Assembly (NCBI RefSeq): GCF_009184905.1
Contig: NZ_WESC01000014.1
Coordinates: 34,623 to 98,622, forward strand
DNA: 64,000 nt
From: Parvibaculum sedimenti
Lineage (GTDB): Bacteria; Pseudomonadota; Alphaproteobacteria; Parvibaculales; Parvibaculaceae
Direction of reading: 5' to 3'
The first letter of the stretch is position 1. Every line of letters starts with the position of its first letter. The position numbers were made by a program, and so were the translations under genes. The notes beneath the pieces were generated by a model. That model did no database searches and had not been told where the DNA came from. It worked only from the letters and a program-made list of their open reading frames with translations. Shown here piece by piece: positions 35,831 to 44,356 of the stretch.

Positions 35831-37336
35831 TTAAGCCGCCGTCTTCAGCCGCTCGAAATCCGCCGTCGGCGAAAGGCCGAGCTTGGACAGCATTTCGCGA
35901 CGGCCGGGCCCGAGCTTCGGCGGATAGAAGGCGGCGTTGCGTTTCTTGCCCTTCGCCCAGATGAAAAGAACCTTTGCGAAGTTCCACGGATTCTTCAGCC
36001 AGAGCGAGGGATGCTCGATCATGTGGAAGCCGCGCATGAAGGCGCGCATCAGCTGCATGTCGGAGCGTATGGCGGTCATCATGCCGTCCTCGACGAAGCT
36101 GCCGATGAGCCGCGCCTTGAGGCCTGGTTTGTAGTCGGGATCGAGTGCGTTCTTCGCGGTGCGGATCGCGGCCATGTCCTGCTGCACCATCGTGTCGTAA
36201 TAGGGGCGCAGCTCCGCATCGACCTTCGCGTGGTATTTGACGGCGCGTTCAGCCGCGTCGCGCGTTTCCTCGAGCACGTCGCGCAGGATATGCGCCGACA
36301 CGGCGGCAAAGGAGCAGCCGCGCCCGTAGAGCGGATTGGTGCGGATGAGACCGTCGCCGATGGGGAAATAGTTGAGAGCGACGGGCTTGCCGTCCTTGAT
36401 CATATAGCGCCAGCGGCTCACCAGCTCGCCCATGCCATAGACGCGGCCCTTCGGCTCCGATGTCTCCGCCGCCGTCCATTTGGCGATGCCCGGAATCTCC
36501 GCGCAGATCGCGTCGAAGGTTTCGGGCTTCACGATGCAGCGGCGGATTTCCATTTCGGTTTCCGGCACTGCGAGCGTGATCGAGAAGCAGCGGTTGTCGG
36601 CGGGGAAAAGGCCGTATTTGATGTAGCGCATGTCGGCCGCGCCGGGCGCGTCGCCACGCTCCGGCGGCTCCACGCCATCTCGCAGGCGATAATGCCGCGT
36701 GAAATAGACGATGCCCGCGGGCGCCGCCACTTCATTGATCGCTGCGCCTTTCTCGCGCAGCCAATCGATGCCGAGGCTGTTCTTGCCGCCTGCATCGACC
36801 ACGATGTCGGCGAATATCTCGCGCCGGCCCGTATCGTCATCCTCCGCGATCACGCCCCGCACACGCAAACTGCCGGCGCTGCGTTCGGTAATGAGACCGC
36901 GCACACGCGTCGGCGTATGAAAGTGGATATGCGGCTGGCGGGCCACATAGCGGCGCATCACAAGTTCGAGTGTCGTGCGGCGGCTGGTCAGAATGGTAAG
37001 GTCGTCATCCTCCGGCACCGGTTTGTAGAGGTGGCGGAGCTTCGGCGGAATATTCTCGGCAAAACCGATCTCGACGCAGCCCGCATCGAGCAGGTCCTTC
37101 ATGAGGTCCGGGTAATTGTCGCGAATGAGCTTGTGCAGCCGGGCGAGGAAGGCGTGGCTGTGGCGCAGATGGCCGACGCCTTTCCGCTCCCATTGCTCGA
37201 ATGCTTCGTCGGCGGAGGTTTCAGGCGGGGGCGGGTCACGGTCGAGGATCGTGATTTCGCGGCCCGTCGGCCCGAGCGCCAGTGCCGTCGAAAGTCCGGC
37301 GATCCCTGCGCCGATGATCAGAACCTGTTCGCCCAT
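35831..37336 (-). CDS. FAD-dependent oxidoreductase/monooxygenase
   Basis: The 501-residue flavoprotein has an N-terminal Rossmann motif (LIIGAGIAGLSTALALG), a VVDAGGKNS segment, and GDGLIRTNPLYGRGCSFA, the second FAD-binding block of the squalene epoxidase/halogenase-like branch. No Trp halogenase lysine motif was recognised. A product epoxide could be handed to the hydrolase encoded next. The substrate is unknown, but the hydrophobic C-terminal region suggests a lipid-like one. Confidence 0.76.
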   Translation of the reverse strand: MGEQVLIIGAGIAGLSTALALGPTGREITILDRDPPPPETSADEAFEQWERKGVGHLRHSHAFLARLHKLIRDNYPDLMKDLLDAGCVEIGFAENIPPKLRHLYKPVPEDDDLTILTSRRTTLELVMRRYVARQPHIHFHTPTRVRGLITERSAGSLRVRGVIAEDDDTGRREIFADIVVDAGGKNSLGIDWLREKGAAINEVAAPAGIVYFTRHYRLRDGVEPPERGDAPGAADMRYIKYGLFPADNRCFSITLAVPETEMEIRRCIVKPETFDAICAEIPGIAKWTAAETSEPKGRVYGMGELVSRWRYMIKDGKPVALNYFPIGDGLIRTNPLYGRGCSFAAVSAHILRDVLEETRDAAERAVKYHAKVDAELRPYYDTMVQQDMAAIRTAKNALDPDYKPGLKARLIGSFVEDGMMTAIRSDMQLMRAFMRGFHMIEHPSLWLKNPWNFAKVLFIWAKGKKRNAAFYPPKLGPGRREMLSKLGLSPTADFERLKTAA

Positions 37337-37453
37337 GCCTGCTCCCCACTTCGCCCGTTTTCGGGTCTCTCCACGAAACTGGACCGTGGTATAGTGATAA
37401 AGATAGGGAGCGGGGTGTGGCCTGTCCAGCGGGGCTGTGTGCGATTTCGTGGT

Positions 37454-37831
37454 TTATCCCGCAGACGGGAGCTTGAGCCCCGCCACGACAAGGCAGAGCC
37501 AGCCGATCATGAAGGCGACGCCGCCCAGGGGCGTGACCAGCACCAGCGCCTTGCTGCCCGTCAGTCCAAGGAAATAAAGCGAGCCCGAGAAAAGCACGAT
37601 GCCCGCGACGAAGGCCCAGCCTGCCGTCGAGACGAGGGCGCTCGGCTCGCGTGAGGCGAGCCAGGCGACCGCCAGCAGCGCGAGCGCATGATACATATGG
37701 TAACGGACGCCAATTTCGAAGGTGGTAATCTGCTCCGGCGGCACGCGATGGGCGAGACCATGAGAGCCGAAGGCGCCGAGCGCGACCGCGAGGAAGCCAG
37801 ACAGAGCGCCGATGGTGAGCCAGAGTTTCAT
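37454..37831 (-). CDS. DUF423 family membrane protein
   Basis: The 125-residue protein has four membrane helices and the typical GAFGSHGL motif near residue 22 and MYHALALL in the second helix. The frame extends far upstream, but ATG 37831 (MKLWLTIG) is the family start. The role of DUF423 (YgdD-like) proteins is not known. Confidence 0.85.
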   Translation of the reverse strand: MKLWLTIGALSGFLAVALGAFGSHGLAHRVPPEQITTFEIGVRYHMYHALALLAVAWLASREPSALVSTAGWAFVAGIVLFSGSLYFLGLTGSKALVLVTPLGGVAFMIGWLCLVVAGLKLPSAG

Positions 37832-37951
37832 GATCCTGTTTCCTTTAGCGGGCATGTTGATGACGCGCAGTCTAGGCGAAGAAGTGCAATCGCCCAAGCC
37901 GACGGAAGGGCCTATGCGGCAAGGTAAAAAACTGACCCAAGGAGATTTTTC

Positions 37952-38815
37952 ATGAGGTCGTGTGCGTTGTGGATTCTTTCCCTGATCGTTGCCTTGTTTA
38001 TCTCGGCTCCAGCTTCTGCAGGGCTCTTCAACAAGCGCATGGATATTCCGGCAGGCACGAAGGTCGAGCGCGACATTCCCTATGGCCGCTACAAGGACCA
38101 GCGCCTCGATGTCTTCATGCCTGCAGGCGTGAAAGGCGCGCCGATCATCCTGATGGTGCATGGTGGCGCATGGGCCGTGGGCGACAAGGAAATGGATCGT
38201 GTGGTCGAGAACAAGGTCGCGCATTGGGTGCCGAGGGGCGTGATCTTCGTGTCGGTCAATTACCGCATGATCCCGGATGCCGATCCTGTAACACAGGCGG
38301 ACGATGTCGCGCGGGCGCTCGCCTTTGTGCAGAACAATGCAGCTTCATGGGGCGGAGATCCGGCGCGTGTGGTTCTGATGGGGCATTCGGCGGGCGCGCA
38401 TCTGGTGATGCTTTTGACCGCGGACACAAGGATCGCGGCTGCTCAGGGCGCGAAGCCCTGGCTCGGCACGGTGTCGCTCGATAGCGGCGCGATGAACGTG
38501 CCCGAAATCATGAACGCCAAGCACTACCGCTTCTATGACCGCGCCTTTGGCGACGACCCTGCCTATTGGGAAAAGGCTTCACCCTATCAACGCCTGATGG
38601 GGCGTCCGAAACCCATCTTCATCGTCTGTTCGACAAAGCGCGAGGACTCCTGCCCGCAGGGACGCGCCTTTGCCGAGAAGGCGAGGGCGATGGGTGGCCG
38701 CGTCGGCGTGCTGCCGGTCGCGCTCACGCATCGCGAGGTGAATGAAGAGCTTGGCCTTCCGAGCGGCTATACGAACGCGGTCGATGACTTTCTGCGGATG
38801 TTGGGCTTGCCATGA
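37952..38815 (+). CDS. Secreted alpha/beta hydrolase (esterase/lipase family)
   Basis: The 287-residue protein begins with a signal peptide ending near APASAG. The HGGAW oxyanion motif and GHSAGAH nucleophile elbow place it in the hormone-sensitive-lipase/BD-FAE group; the late His is probably in ALTHREVN. Periplasmic or secreted ester cleavage is expected. The start has GGAG eight bases upstream. It overlaps the next gene by four bases. Confidence 0.86.
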   Translation: MRSCALWILSLIVALFISAPASAGLFNKRMDIPAGTKVERDIPYGRYKDQRLDVFMPAGVKGAPIILMVHGGAWAVGDKEMDRVVENKVAHWVPRGVIFVSVNYRMIPDADPVTQADDVARALAFVQNNAASWGGDPARVVLMGHSAGAHLVMLLTADTRIAAAQGAKPWLGTVSLDSGAMNVPEIMNAKHYRFYDRAFGDDPAYWEKASPYQRLMGRPKPIFIVCSTKREDSCPQGRAFAEKARAMGGRVGVLPVALTHREVNEELGLPSGYTNAVDDFLRMLGLP

Positions 38816-39240
38816 GGCTCAATCCGCTCGTCCCGGAACTATATGTAAGCGATTTCGATCGCAGCCTTGGCTTCTACCGCGACGGGCTCGGCTTCGAGAT
38901 TCTCTACATGCGCGGCGATGAGCGCTTCGCCTTCCTCGTCCGCGAAGGTGCGCAGCTGATGATTGAGCAGCCCGTCGATCCGGAGCGCATATGGAATACG
39001 GCGGAGCTTGCGGCGCCTTTCGGGCGCGGCATCAACTTCCAGATACGCGTCGGCGATGTCGATGCGCTACATGCCTCGCTTGAGGCGCATGGCGTTCCGT
39101 TCTTCCGGCCGATGGAAGAGAAGTGGTATCGCCGCGACGACGAGCTTCTCGGCAATCGTCAGTTCCTCGTGCAGGACCCGGATGGCTATCTGCTGCGCTT
39201 CTATCAGGATCTCGGCGCAACGCCGGTGACCCGCGCCTGA
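38812..39240 (+). CDS. VOC family protein (glyoxalase/bleomycin-resistance fold)
   Basis: The 142-residue protein has two beta-alpha-beta-beta-beta modules: VPELYVSDFDRSLGFYRDGLGF, then INFQIRVGDVDALHASLEAHG, ending QDPDGYLLRFYQDLG with a metal-ligand-type Glu/Asp region. This is the bleomycin-resistance-like layout. It overlaps the esterase gene (ATGA), so the two are co-translated. Substrate or ligand unknown. Confidence 0.84.
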   Translation: MRLNPLVPELYVSDFDRSLGFYRDGLGFEILYMRGDERFAFLVREGAQLMIEQPVDPERIWNTAELAAPFGRGINFQIRVGDVDALHASLEAHGVPFFRPMEEKWYRRDDELLGNRQFLVQDPDGYLLRFYQDLGATPVTRA

Positions 39241-39246
39241 CCGGCC

Positions 39247-39882
39247 TTATTTCGGCGCGCCGAGGCTGCGGCGAAGCGTGTTGAGCGCGGCCTCGCGGAC
39301 GCTGGGAAGGTCCGTCGTCGGATCGATCAGGCATTGGGTGCTGATGCCGAGGAGAAGACTGCCCACCATGAGCGCCGATGTCTCGGCCACGAGGTCGAGC
39401 GCCACCGTGCCGTCTCTCTGGCCCTTTTCGATGAGTGTCCGGAAGCGTTCCTTCGCCCGCTGGTGAGAGGCGGCAAATGCGGTTCGCAGGCGGGAGAGGG
39501 TGGCGACGGAACCCGCCAGGGCGACGAAATAGGAGCGCACCGCCTGCTCCTCCTCGAGGTTCCGCAGATAGACGTCCACCGAGGCGAGAATCGCTTCGAG
39601 ACCGGAGAGGTTTTCGATGTGATGGCCCGCCGCCAGTTCGTCCGACCGATCATGCAGATAGTCGATCAGCGCCTCGATCAGCCCGTCCTTCGAGCCGAAT
39701 CGTTGGCTGGCGAGGCCGCGGCTATAGCCGGCCCGTGCGCCCACCTTTTCGAAGGTCGCTGCCTGAAAGCCTTCTTCTGCAATGAGTTCTGCGGCCGCGA
39801 GCAGCAGGCTGCGGTCGGATTGGGCGCGCCGTTCCGCCTGGGTGCGGCGAGCGGGCGCATGCTTTTCGGTCTCGAGCGACAT
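39247..39882 (-). CDS. TetR family transcriptional regulator
   Basis: The 211-residue protein has the N-terminal TetR helix-turn-helix (about residues 20-65: LLLAAAELIAEEGFQAATFEKVGARAG). The ligand-binding C-terminal domain is unassigned. The gene is divergent from the P450 gene, with a 130-bp shared region holding a TGTTG-N9-CAACA dyad, so control of the P450/rubredoxin operon and of itself is likely. Confidence 0.85.
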   Translation of the reverse strand: MSLETEKHAPARRTQAERRAQSDRSLLLAAAELIAEEGFQAATFEKVGARAGYSRGLASQRFGSKDGLIEALIDYLHDRSDELAAGHHIENLSGLEAILASVDVYLRNLEEEQAVRSYFVALAGSVATLSRLRTAFAASHQRAKERFRTLIEKGQRDGTVALDLVAETSALMVGSLLLGISTQCLIDPTTDLPSVREAALNTLRRSLGAPK

Positions 39883-39900
39883 ATTTTCTATTTACATAGT

Positions 39901-39919
39901 TGTTGGACGTATAGCAACA
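39901..39919. promoter_or_regulatory. Candidate TetR operator in the tetR-P450 divergent region
   Basis: TGTTG-N9-CAACA, a 19-base dyad, lies 19 bases before the tetR start and about 95 before the P450 start. Size and position suit a TetR dimer. The arms are short, so chance cannot be excluded. Confidence 0.33.
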
Positions 39920-40012
39920 TTCATCCCAAGAACCAATGCCGCCGGAGAGGTCCGGCGTCCCGCCTGCGACGGCAACGACTGAACGGGGCGGTAGAACAGG
40001 GAGAGAGAACCT

Positions 40013-41287
40013 ATGACGATTCCTCAGGAAATCGCCGACACCATTGTCGATCCGAAGGCCTATGCCGATGGAAAGCGTATCGACGACGCCTTCTCGTTTC
40101 TCCGCAAGGAAATGCCCCTCGCCCAGGCGACGCCGACGGACTACGACCCGTTCTGGGTGGTGACGAAGCATGCCGACATTCAGGAAGTCGAGCGGCAGAA
40201 CGATCTCTTCCACAATGGCGACCGCGCCGCGACGCTGACGCCCCGGGAAGTCGACCAGAAGGTGCGCGAGATGATGGGCGGTTCGCCGCACCTCGTCCGT
40301 TCGCTGGTCCAGATGGATAACCCGGACCACATGGCCTATCGCCGCATTACGCAGGGCGCCTTCCTGCCGCAGAACCTGCGCAAGCTCGAAGACCGCATCC
40401 GTGAGATTGCGCGCGGCTTTGTCGATCGCATGGCGGAGAAGGGTGGCACCTGCGATTTCGCCCGCGACATTTCTTTCCTCTATCCGCTGCATGTCATCAT
40501 GGAAGTGCTCGGTGTGCCCGAGGTCGATGAGCCGCGCATGCTCAAGCTGACGCAGGAACTTTTCGGAAGCGCCGACCCCGAGCTGAATCGCCTCGGTGCC
40601 GAGGTGAAGGATCCGGCGGCCGGTCTCGCCGCCGTCGCCGAGACGGTGGGTGAGTTCATCACCTATTTCAACGAGATGACCGAAGACCGCCGCCGCAAGC
40701 CGCGCGAGGATCTTGCCAGCCTCATCGCCAATGCGACGATCGACGGTCAGCCGCTCGATCATTTTGCAGCCATGTCCTACTACATCATCGCCGCAACAGC
40801 GGGCCATGACACGACCTCGAACACCACGGCGGGCGGCCTCTGGGCCATCGCCGAGCGTCCGGACCAGTTCAAACGTCTCAAGGCCGATCCCTCGCTCATC
40901 CCGTCCTTCCTTGAAGAGACGATCCGCTGGGTGACGCCGGTGAAGCACTTCATGCGCACGGCGACTGCCGACGCCGAAGTGCATGGCCAGAAGATCGCCA
41001 AGGGTGACTGGATGATGCTTTGCTATCCGTCCGGCAATCGCGATGAGGACGTGTTCGCCGATCCCTTCGAGTTCAAGATCGACCGTTCCCCCAACAAGCA
41101 TGTCGCCTTCGGCTATGGCGCGCATGTCTGCCTCGGCCAGCATCTCGGCCGCATGGAAATGCGTGTGCTCTGGGAAGAGCTTCTGCCGCGTTTGGAGAGC
41201 GTCGAGCTGAACGGTACGCCCAGGCTGATGCAGGCGAACTTCGTCTGCGGACCGAAGTCGGTCCCGATCCGTTACAAGATGCATTGA
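40013..41287 (+). CDS. Cytochrome P450
   Basis: The 424-residue soluble bacterial P450 has the I-helix oxygen-activation motif AGHDTTS, the K-helix EETIR, and the haem loop FGYGAHVCLGQ with the thiolate ligand C373. It inserts oxygen into a hydrophobic substrate; terpene, steroid or fatty compounds are typical for related clans. The haem loop does not look like that of CYP153 alkane hydroxylases. A rubredoxin gene follows by 27 bases and could supply electrons. The start has GGGAGAGAG upstream. Confidence 0.93.
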   Translation: MTIPQEIADTIVDPKAYADGKRIDDAFSFLRKEMPLAQATPTDYDPFWVVTKHADIQEVERQNDLFHNGDRAATLTPREVDQKVREMMGGSPHLVRSLVQMDNPDHMAYRRITQGAFLPQNLRKLEDRIREIARGFVDRMAEKGGTCDFARDISFLYPLHVIMEVLGVPEVDEPRMLKLTQELFGSADPELNRLGAEVKDPAAGLAAVAETVGEFITYFNEMTEDRRRKPREDLASLIANATIDGQPLDHFAAMSYYIIAATAGHDTTSNTTAGGLWAIAERPDQFKRLKADPSLIPSFLEETIRWVTPVKHFMRTATADAEVHGQKIAKGDWMMLCYPSGNRDEDVFADPFEFKIDRSPNKHVAFGYGAHVCLGQHLGRMEMRVLWEELLPRLESVELNGTPRLMQANFVCGPKSVPIRYKMH

Positions 41288-41314
41288 GCGCATCTCTAGG
41301 AGGGAGAGCGTTTC

Positions 41315-41482
41315 ATGAAAACCTGGCAATGCCGGACCTGCGGTTTCATCTATGACGAAGCCGAAGGTCTGCCGGAGGAAGGAATTCCTGCCGGCACAAA
41401 ATGGGAAGAAATACCGGACGACTGGATCTGTCCAATGTGCGGAACGCCCAAGGCCGACTTCGACATGATCGAACTCGACTGA
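41315..41482 (+). CDS. Rubredoxin
   Basis: This 55-residue protein is a complete rubredoxin, with Fe(Cys)4 ligands C6-x2-C9 (CRTCG) and C39-x2-C42 (CPMCG), and the usual YDEAEG and WEEIPDDW segments. AGGAGGGAG lies 8-16 bases before ATG 41315. It lies 27 bases after the P450 stop and ends at a strong terminator. The ligand spacing matches the AlkG-type electron-transfer rubredoxins. No rubredoxin reductase is in the window. Confidence 0.95.
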   Translation: MKTWQCRTCGFIYDEAEGLPEEGIPAGTKWEEIPDDWICPMCGTPKADFDMIELD

Positions 41483-41493
41483 ACGATAAGGAG

Positions 41494-41520
41494 CCGGCGC
41501 CTTATGAGGCGCCGGTTTTC
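41494..41520 (+). terminator. Rho-independent terminator of the P450-rubredoxin operon
   Basis: CCGGCGCCT (41494-41502) pairs with AGGCGCCGG (41507-41515), with loop TATG and a following TTTT. It begins 12 bases after the rubredoxin stop. Confidence 0.9.
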
Positions 41521-41637
41521 CTTCGTTGGTTGACGTAGCGGCATGTGGCGCGAGTGTTGACCGCGCCGATGCCGCACTTCATTGTTCTCAAAACACGAAA
41601 ATAACGGTCGGCAAGGTCGGCCAGGGGAGGTTTTGCC

Positions 41638-42744
41638 ATGCTTACCAAGGCGGATGATTTTCCGATTCATCAAACAGCGGAGCCGATTGCCTATTCGGGC
41701 ACGGACCGCAATTTCTACGACCGTTATTTCTTCAACGGCTACACCAAATCGGGAGACGTTTTCTTCGCCGCCGCGCTGGGCGTCTACCCGCATATCAACA
41801 TCATGGATGCGTCCTTCTGCGTCGTCGTGAACGGTGTGCAGCACAATATCCACGCCTCGCGCTTCCTCAACATGGAGCGCATGGACACGCATGTCGGTCC
41901 GATCTCGGTCGATGTCGTCGAGCCGCTGCAGTCGCTCCGCATCCGTGTCGCCGACAACGAACATGGCATCCGCGCCGATGTGACTTTCCATGCGCGCACC
42001 CGCGCCCTGAAGGAGCCGCGCTTCACGCGCCGCAACGGGCCGCGCACGCTTATGGACCTCACGCGCCTCACGCAGAACGGCACTTACGAAGGCTGGATCG
42101 AAGTGAAGGGCCAGCGGTTCGAGGTGAAGCGCGACACCTTCTGGGGTACACGCGACCGTTCTTGGGGTGTGCGGACCATCGGCGCTTCCGATCCGCAGCC
42201 CATGGTTCCGCCCATGCCTTTCCAGTTCTACTGGCTCTGGGCGCCGCTCAACTTCGAAGACCGCATCACGCTTTATCACGTCAATGACGATGAGCATGGC
42301 GATGCGTGGAACCAGAACGCGGTCATGTGCCCCGAAGGCGGCGAGCCGGAAGAAATTTCGAATTGCCATTCGGAGCTTCAGTACATTCCCGGCTCGCGCC
42401 ATGCCAAATCCGCGACCATCTTTCTCGACCACCACAAGGGTGGCCGGTCGCGCATCGACCTCACGCCCAAGTGGAACTTCTACATGCTGGGCCTCGGCTA
42501 CGGCCATCCCGAATGGTCGCATGGTGCCTATAAGGGCGAGCTCGCGGTTGGCTATGAGGAGTTCAAGCTCTCCGAAGTGCCGAGCTACGTGCCGCCGCAC
42601 CTCCACATCCAGGCCTTTGTCGATGCGAAGCTGACGCTGCCCGACGGTTCGACGCGCGCGGGCTCGGGCGTTCTCGAGCAGCTCATCATCGGCCCGCATG
42701 CGCCGTCCGGCTTCAGCGACATCCTCGATCCGTTCAAGGGCTGA
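41638..42744 (+). CDS. Conserved hypothetical protein, possibly lipocalin/CrtC-like beta fold
   Basis: The 368-residue protein has no signal or membrane helix. It is rich in beta-forming and aromatic residues, with WGTRDRSWGVR and FQFYWLWAPLNF in the middle. The RDRSWG block is seen in AttH/hydroxyneurosporene-dehydrogenase and tocopherol-cyclase-like double lipocalin proteins that act on hydrophobic compounds. I infer that fold weakly. It heads a three-gene set with a kinase-like protein (10 bases on) and a small helical protein. Confidence 0.5.
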   Translation: MLTKADDFPIHQTAEPIAYSGTDRNFYDRYFFNGYTKSGDVFFAAALGVYPHINIMDASFCVVVNGVQHNIHASRFLNMERMDTHVGPISVDVVEPLQSLRIRVADNEHGIRADVTFHARTRALKEPRFTRRNGPRTLMDLTRLTQNGTYEGWIEVKGQRFEVKRDTFWGTRDRSWGVRTIGASDPQPMVPPMPFQFYWLWAPLNFEDRITLYHVNDDEHGDAWNQNAVMCPEGGEPEEISNCHSELQYIPGSRHAKSATIFLDHHKGGRSRIDLTPKWNFYMLGLGYGHPEWSHGAYKGELAVGYEEFKLSEVPSYVPPHLHIQAFVDAKLTLPDGSTRAGSGVLEQLIIGPHAPSGFSDILDPFKG

Positions 42745-42753
42745 GAGGGCATC

Positions 42754-43788
42754 ATGGAAGAACTTGCAAGGCGCTTTGGTGTCTACCTTGCGCACAAGAT
42801 GCCCCAGGCTTCGAATATCGAGGTCGCGGACGTCTCGCGCATTCACGGCGGCGCCAGCCGCGAAACCTTCCGGCTCAATGCGGCCTGGGACGAGGGCGGG
42901 CATCGCGTGGTGCGTCCTCTCATCCTGCGTCGCGATCCTGTGGCGAGCCTCATCGAGACCGAGCGCGATCTGGAATACAACGCCTATCGCGCTTTTCATC
43001 CCACGGGCCTGCCGGTGCCGGAGCCGCTCTATCTCGAAACCGATCTGAAATGGCTCGATCGGCCTTTCTTCGTGATGGAACAGATAGTCGGTTGCGCGGC
43101 GGGCGCGCCCTTCACGCCCGATCCCTATGGTCCGCTTGCGGAGAAGCTCGGCAAGCAATTCTGGACCCATCTCGGTCACATCGCTGCCGCCGATCCGGAG
43201 AAGCTCGGCGTCAGCATGGAGCCCGTCGCGCCTGATGAAAGTTGGAAGCGCGAACTCGACAAGTGGGAAAAGGTCATCGACGAGGATGAGCTTTGCCCGC
43301 AGCCGGTCGCCCGCGCGGCCATTCGTTGGATGCGTCGCAATCCGCCGCCGCCCGCGCAGAAGATCTGCGTCGTGCATGGTGACTACCGCACCGGCAATTT
43401 CCTCTTCAATCCGGAAGGGGAGATCAAGGCGATCCTCGATTGGGAAATGTGCCATCTCGGCGATCCGCTGGAGGATTTGTGCTGGGCGGCCGACCCGCTC
43501 TGGGGCTTCGACAACAAGGAGCGTCCGGGCGGCATGTTGAGCCGCGCGGAATCGCTGCGCCTCTGGCAAGAGGCGAGTGGCCTTGAGATCGATCCCAAGG
43601 GCTTGCGCTGGTGGGAGATCTTCAATTCGCTGAAGGGTCTCGCCATCTGGATTTCGGCGGGCAAGGAATATCAATCGGGCGCGAATCGCGATCCGATCCT
43701 CGCCCTGTCGAGCATCTATCCGACCGACGTTCACAACCGGGTGCTTGCGAAGGAACTCGCTGCCCTGTCGAAGGAGGCCCGCGCATGA
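42754..43788 (+). CDS. Phosphotransferase (aminoglycoside phosphotransferase/choline kinase fold)
   Basis: The 344-residue protein has the APH signature VHGDYRTGNFLF (catalytic loop, about residues 207-218) and the metal site ILDWEMCHLGDPLEDL (about 227-242). Members near acyl-CoA dehydrogenase or hydrophobic-substrate genes are thought to phosphorylate hydroxyl groups of fatty or steroid-like compounds (ACAD10-type N-domain). It is unlikely to be an antibiotic-resistance enzyme. It overlaps the next gene by four bases. Confidence 0.8.
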   Translation: MEELARRFGVYLAHKMPQASNIEVADVSRIHGGASRETFRLNAAWDEGGHRVVRPLILRRDPVASLIETERDLEYNAYRAFHPTGLPVPEPLYLETDLKWLDRPFFVMEQIVGCAAGAPFTPDPYGPLAEKLGKQFWTHLGHIAAADPEKLGVSMEPVAPDESWKRELDKWEKVIDEDELCPQPVARAAIRWMRRNPPPPAQKICVVHGDYRTGNFLFNPEGEIKAILDWEMCHLGDPLEDLCWAADPLWGFDNKERPGGMLSRAESLRLWQEASGLEIDPKGLRWWEIFNSLKGLAIWISAGKEYQSGANRDPILALSSIYPTDVHNRVLAKELAALSKEARA

Positions 43789-44234
43789 AACCCGATGCAG
43801 ACGTCATGCTCGGCGGCTTCGCCGGCACTCTGTTGATGGACATAGCCCCGCAGCTCGGTGGCGAATATACGCTCGGAAGCGTCGGCATCATTTCGATGTC
43901 GATGCTGATGATGGCGCAGGAAGTCGATCGTGCCGCCGAGATCCGCTACCAGGAGAATGCGCAGTTGCGCGCGCTTTTCGCAGAAGCGGCCAGGATCGTC
44001 GATGACAAGGATCTCGCAAAGAGGCTCGATGCCGCCTCTGCGACGAAGGACGAGTCGCTCCGCGTTCGCGCGCTCGACGCTTCGAACGACGCCCTGAAGA
44101 AGCTCCTGATCGAGCTTCAGGCCCTCGCCGAGGTTTCGAAAGCTCCCTGGGCCGCCGGTCTTGAGAGCAAGATCTGGGACTTCCTGCTCGGCAGCGTCGA
44201 AGCCCGCCGCTTCGTCTTCCCGGCCCTCGGCTAG
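43785..44234 (+). CDS. Hypothetical helical protein linked to the phosphotransferase
   Basis: The 149-residue protein is predicted to be helical, with a weakly hydrophobic N-terminal half (GGFAGTLLMDIAP; MSMLMMAQEVDRAAEIRYQ). No family recognised. ATGA overlap with the phosphotransferase gene and a terminator 10 bases after its stop show it belongs to that operon, perhaps as a partner subunit. The frame extends upstream into the phosphotransferase gene, but only this start is sensible. Confidence 0.6.
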   Translation: MKPDADVMLGGFAGTLLMDIAPQLGGEYTLGSVGIISMSMLMMAQEVDRAAEIRYQENAQLRALFAEAARIVDDKDLAKRLDAASATKDESLRVRALDASNDALKKLLIELQALAEVSKAPWAAGLESKIWDFLLGSVEARRFVFPALG

Positions 44235-44243
44235 GCTGAAATC

Positions 44244-44284
44244 GGGCAGCTCCTCCTCGGTCGGGGGAGCTGCCCCCCTCTTGC
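44244..44284 (+). terminator. Probable terminator of the three-gene set
   Basis: GGGCAGCTCC (44244-44253) pairs perfectly with GGAGCTGCCC (44266-44275) and is followed by CCCTCTT. The T run is weak, but the stem is long and placed 10 bases after the stop. Confidence 0.6.
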
Positions 44285-44356
44285 GCGGGCTATCCCATCG
44301 GCTATGACTGAGCGGCCCGGACAAATGGGTCACTCGGGGGTCATTCGGGCCACATC

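Noticed and set aside
42754..43788. Antibiotic-resistance reading of the aminoglycoside-phosphotransferase fold
   Set aside because: Its motifs and neighbours fit the metabolic APH/ACAD10-type branch; nothing points to an aminoglycoside substrate.
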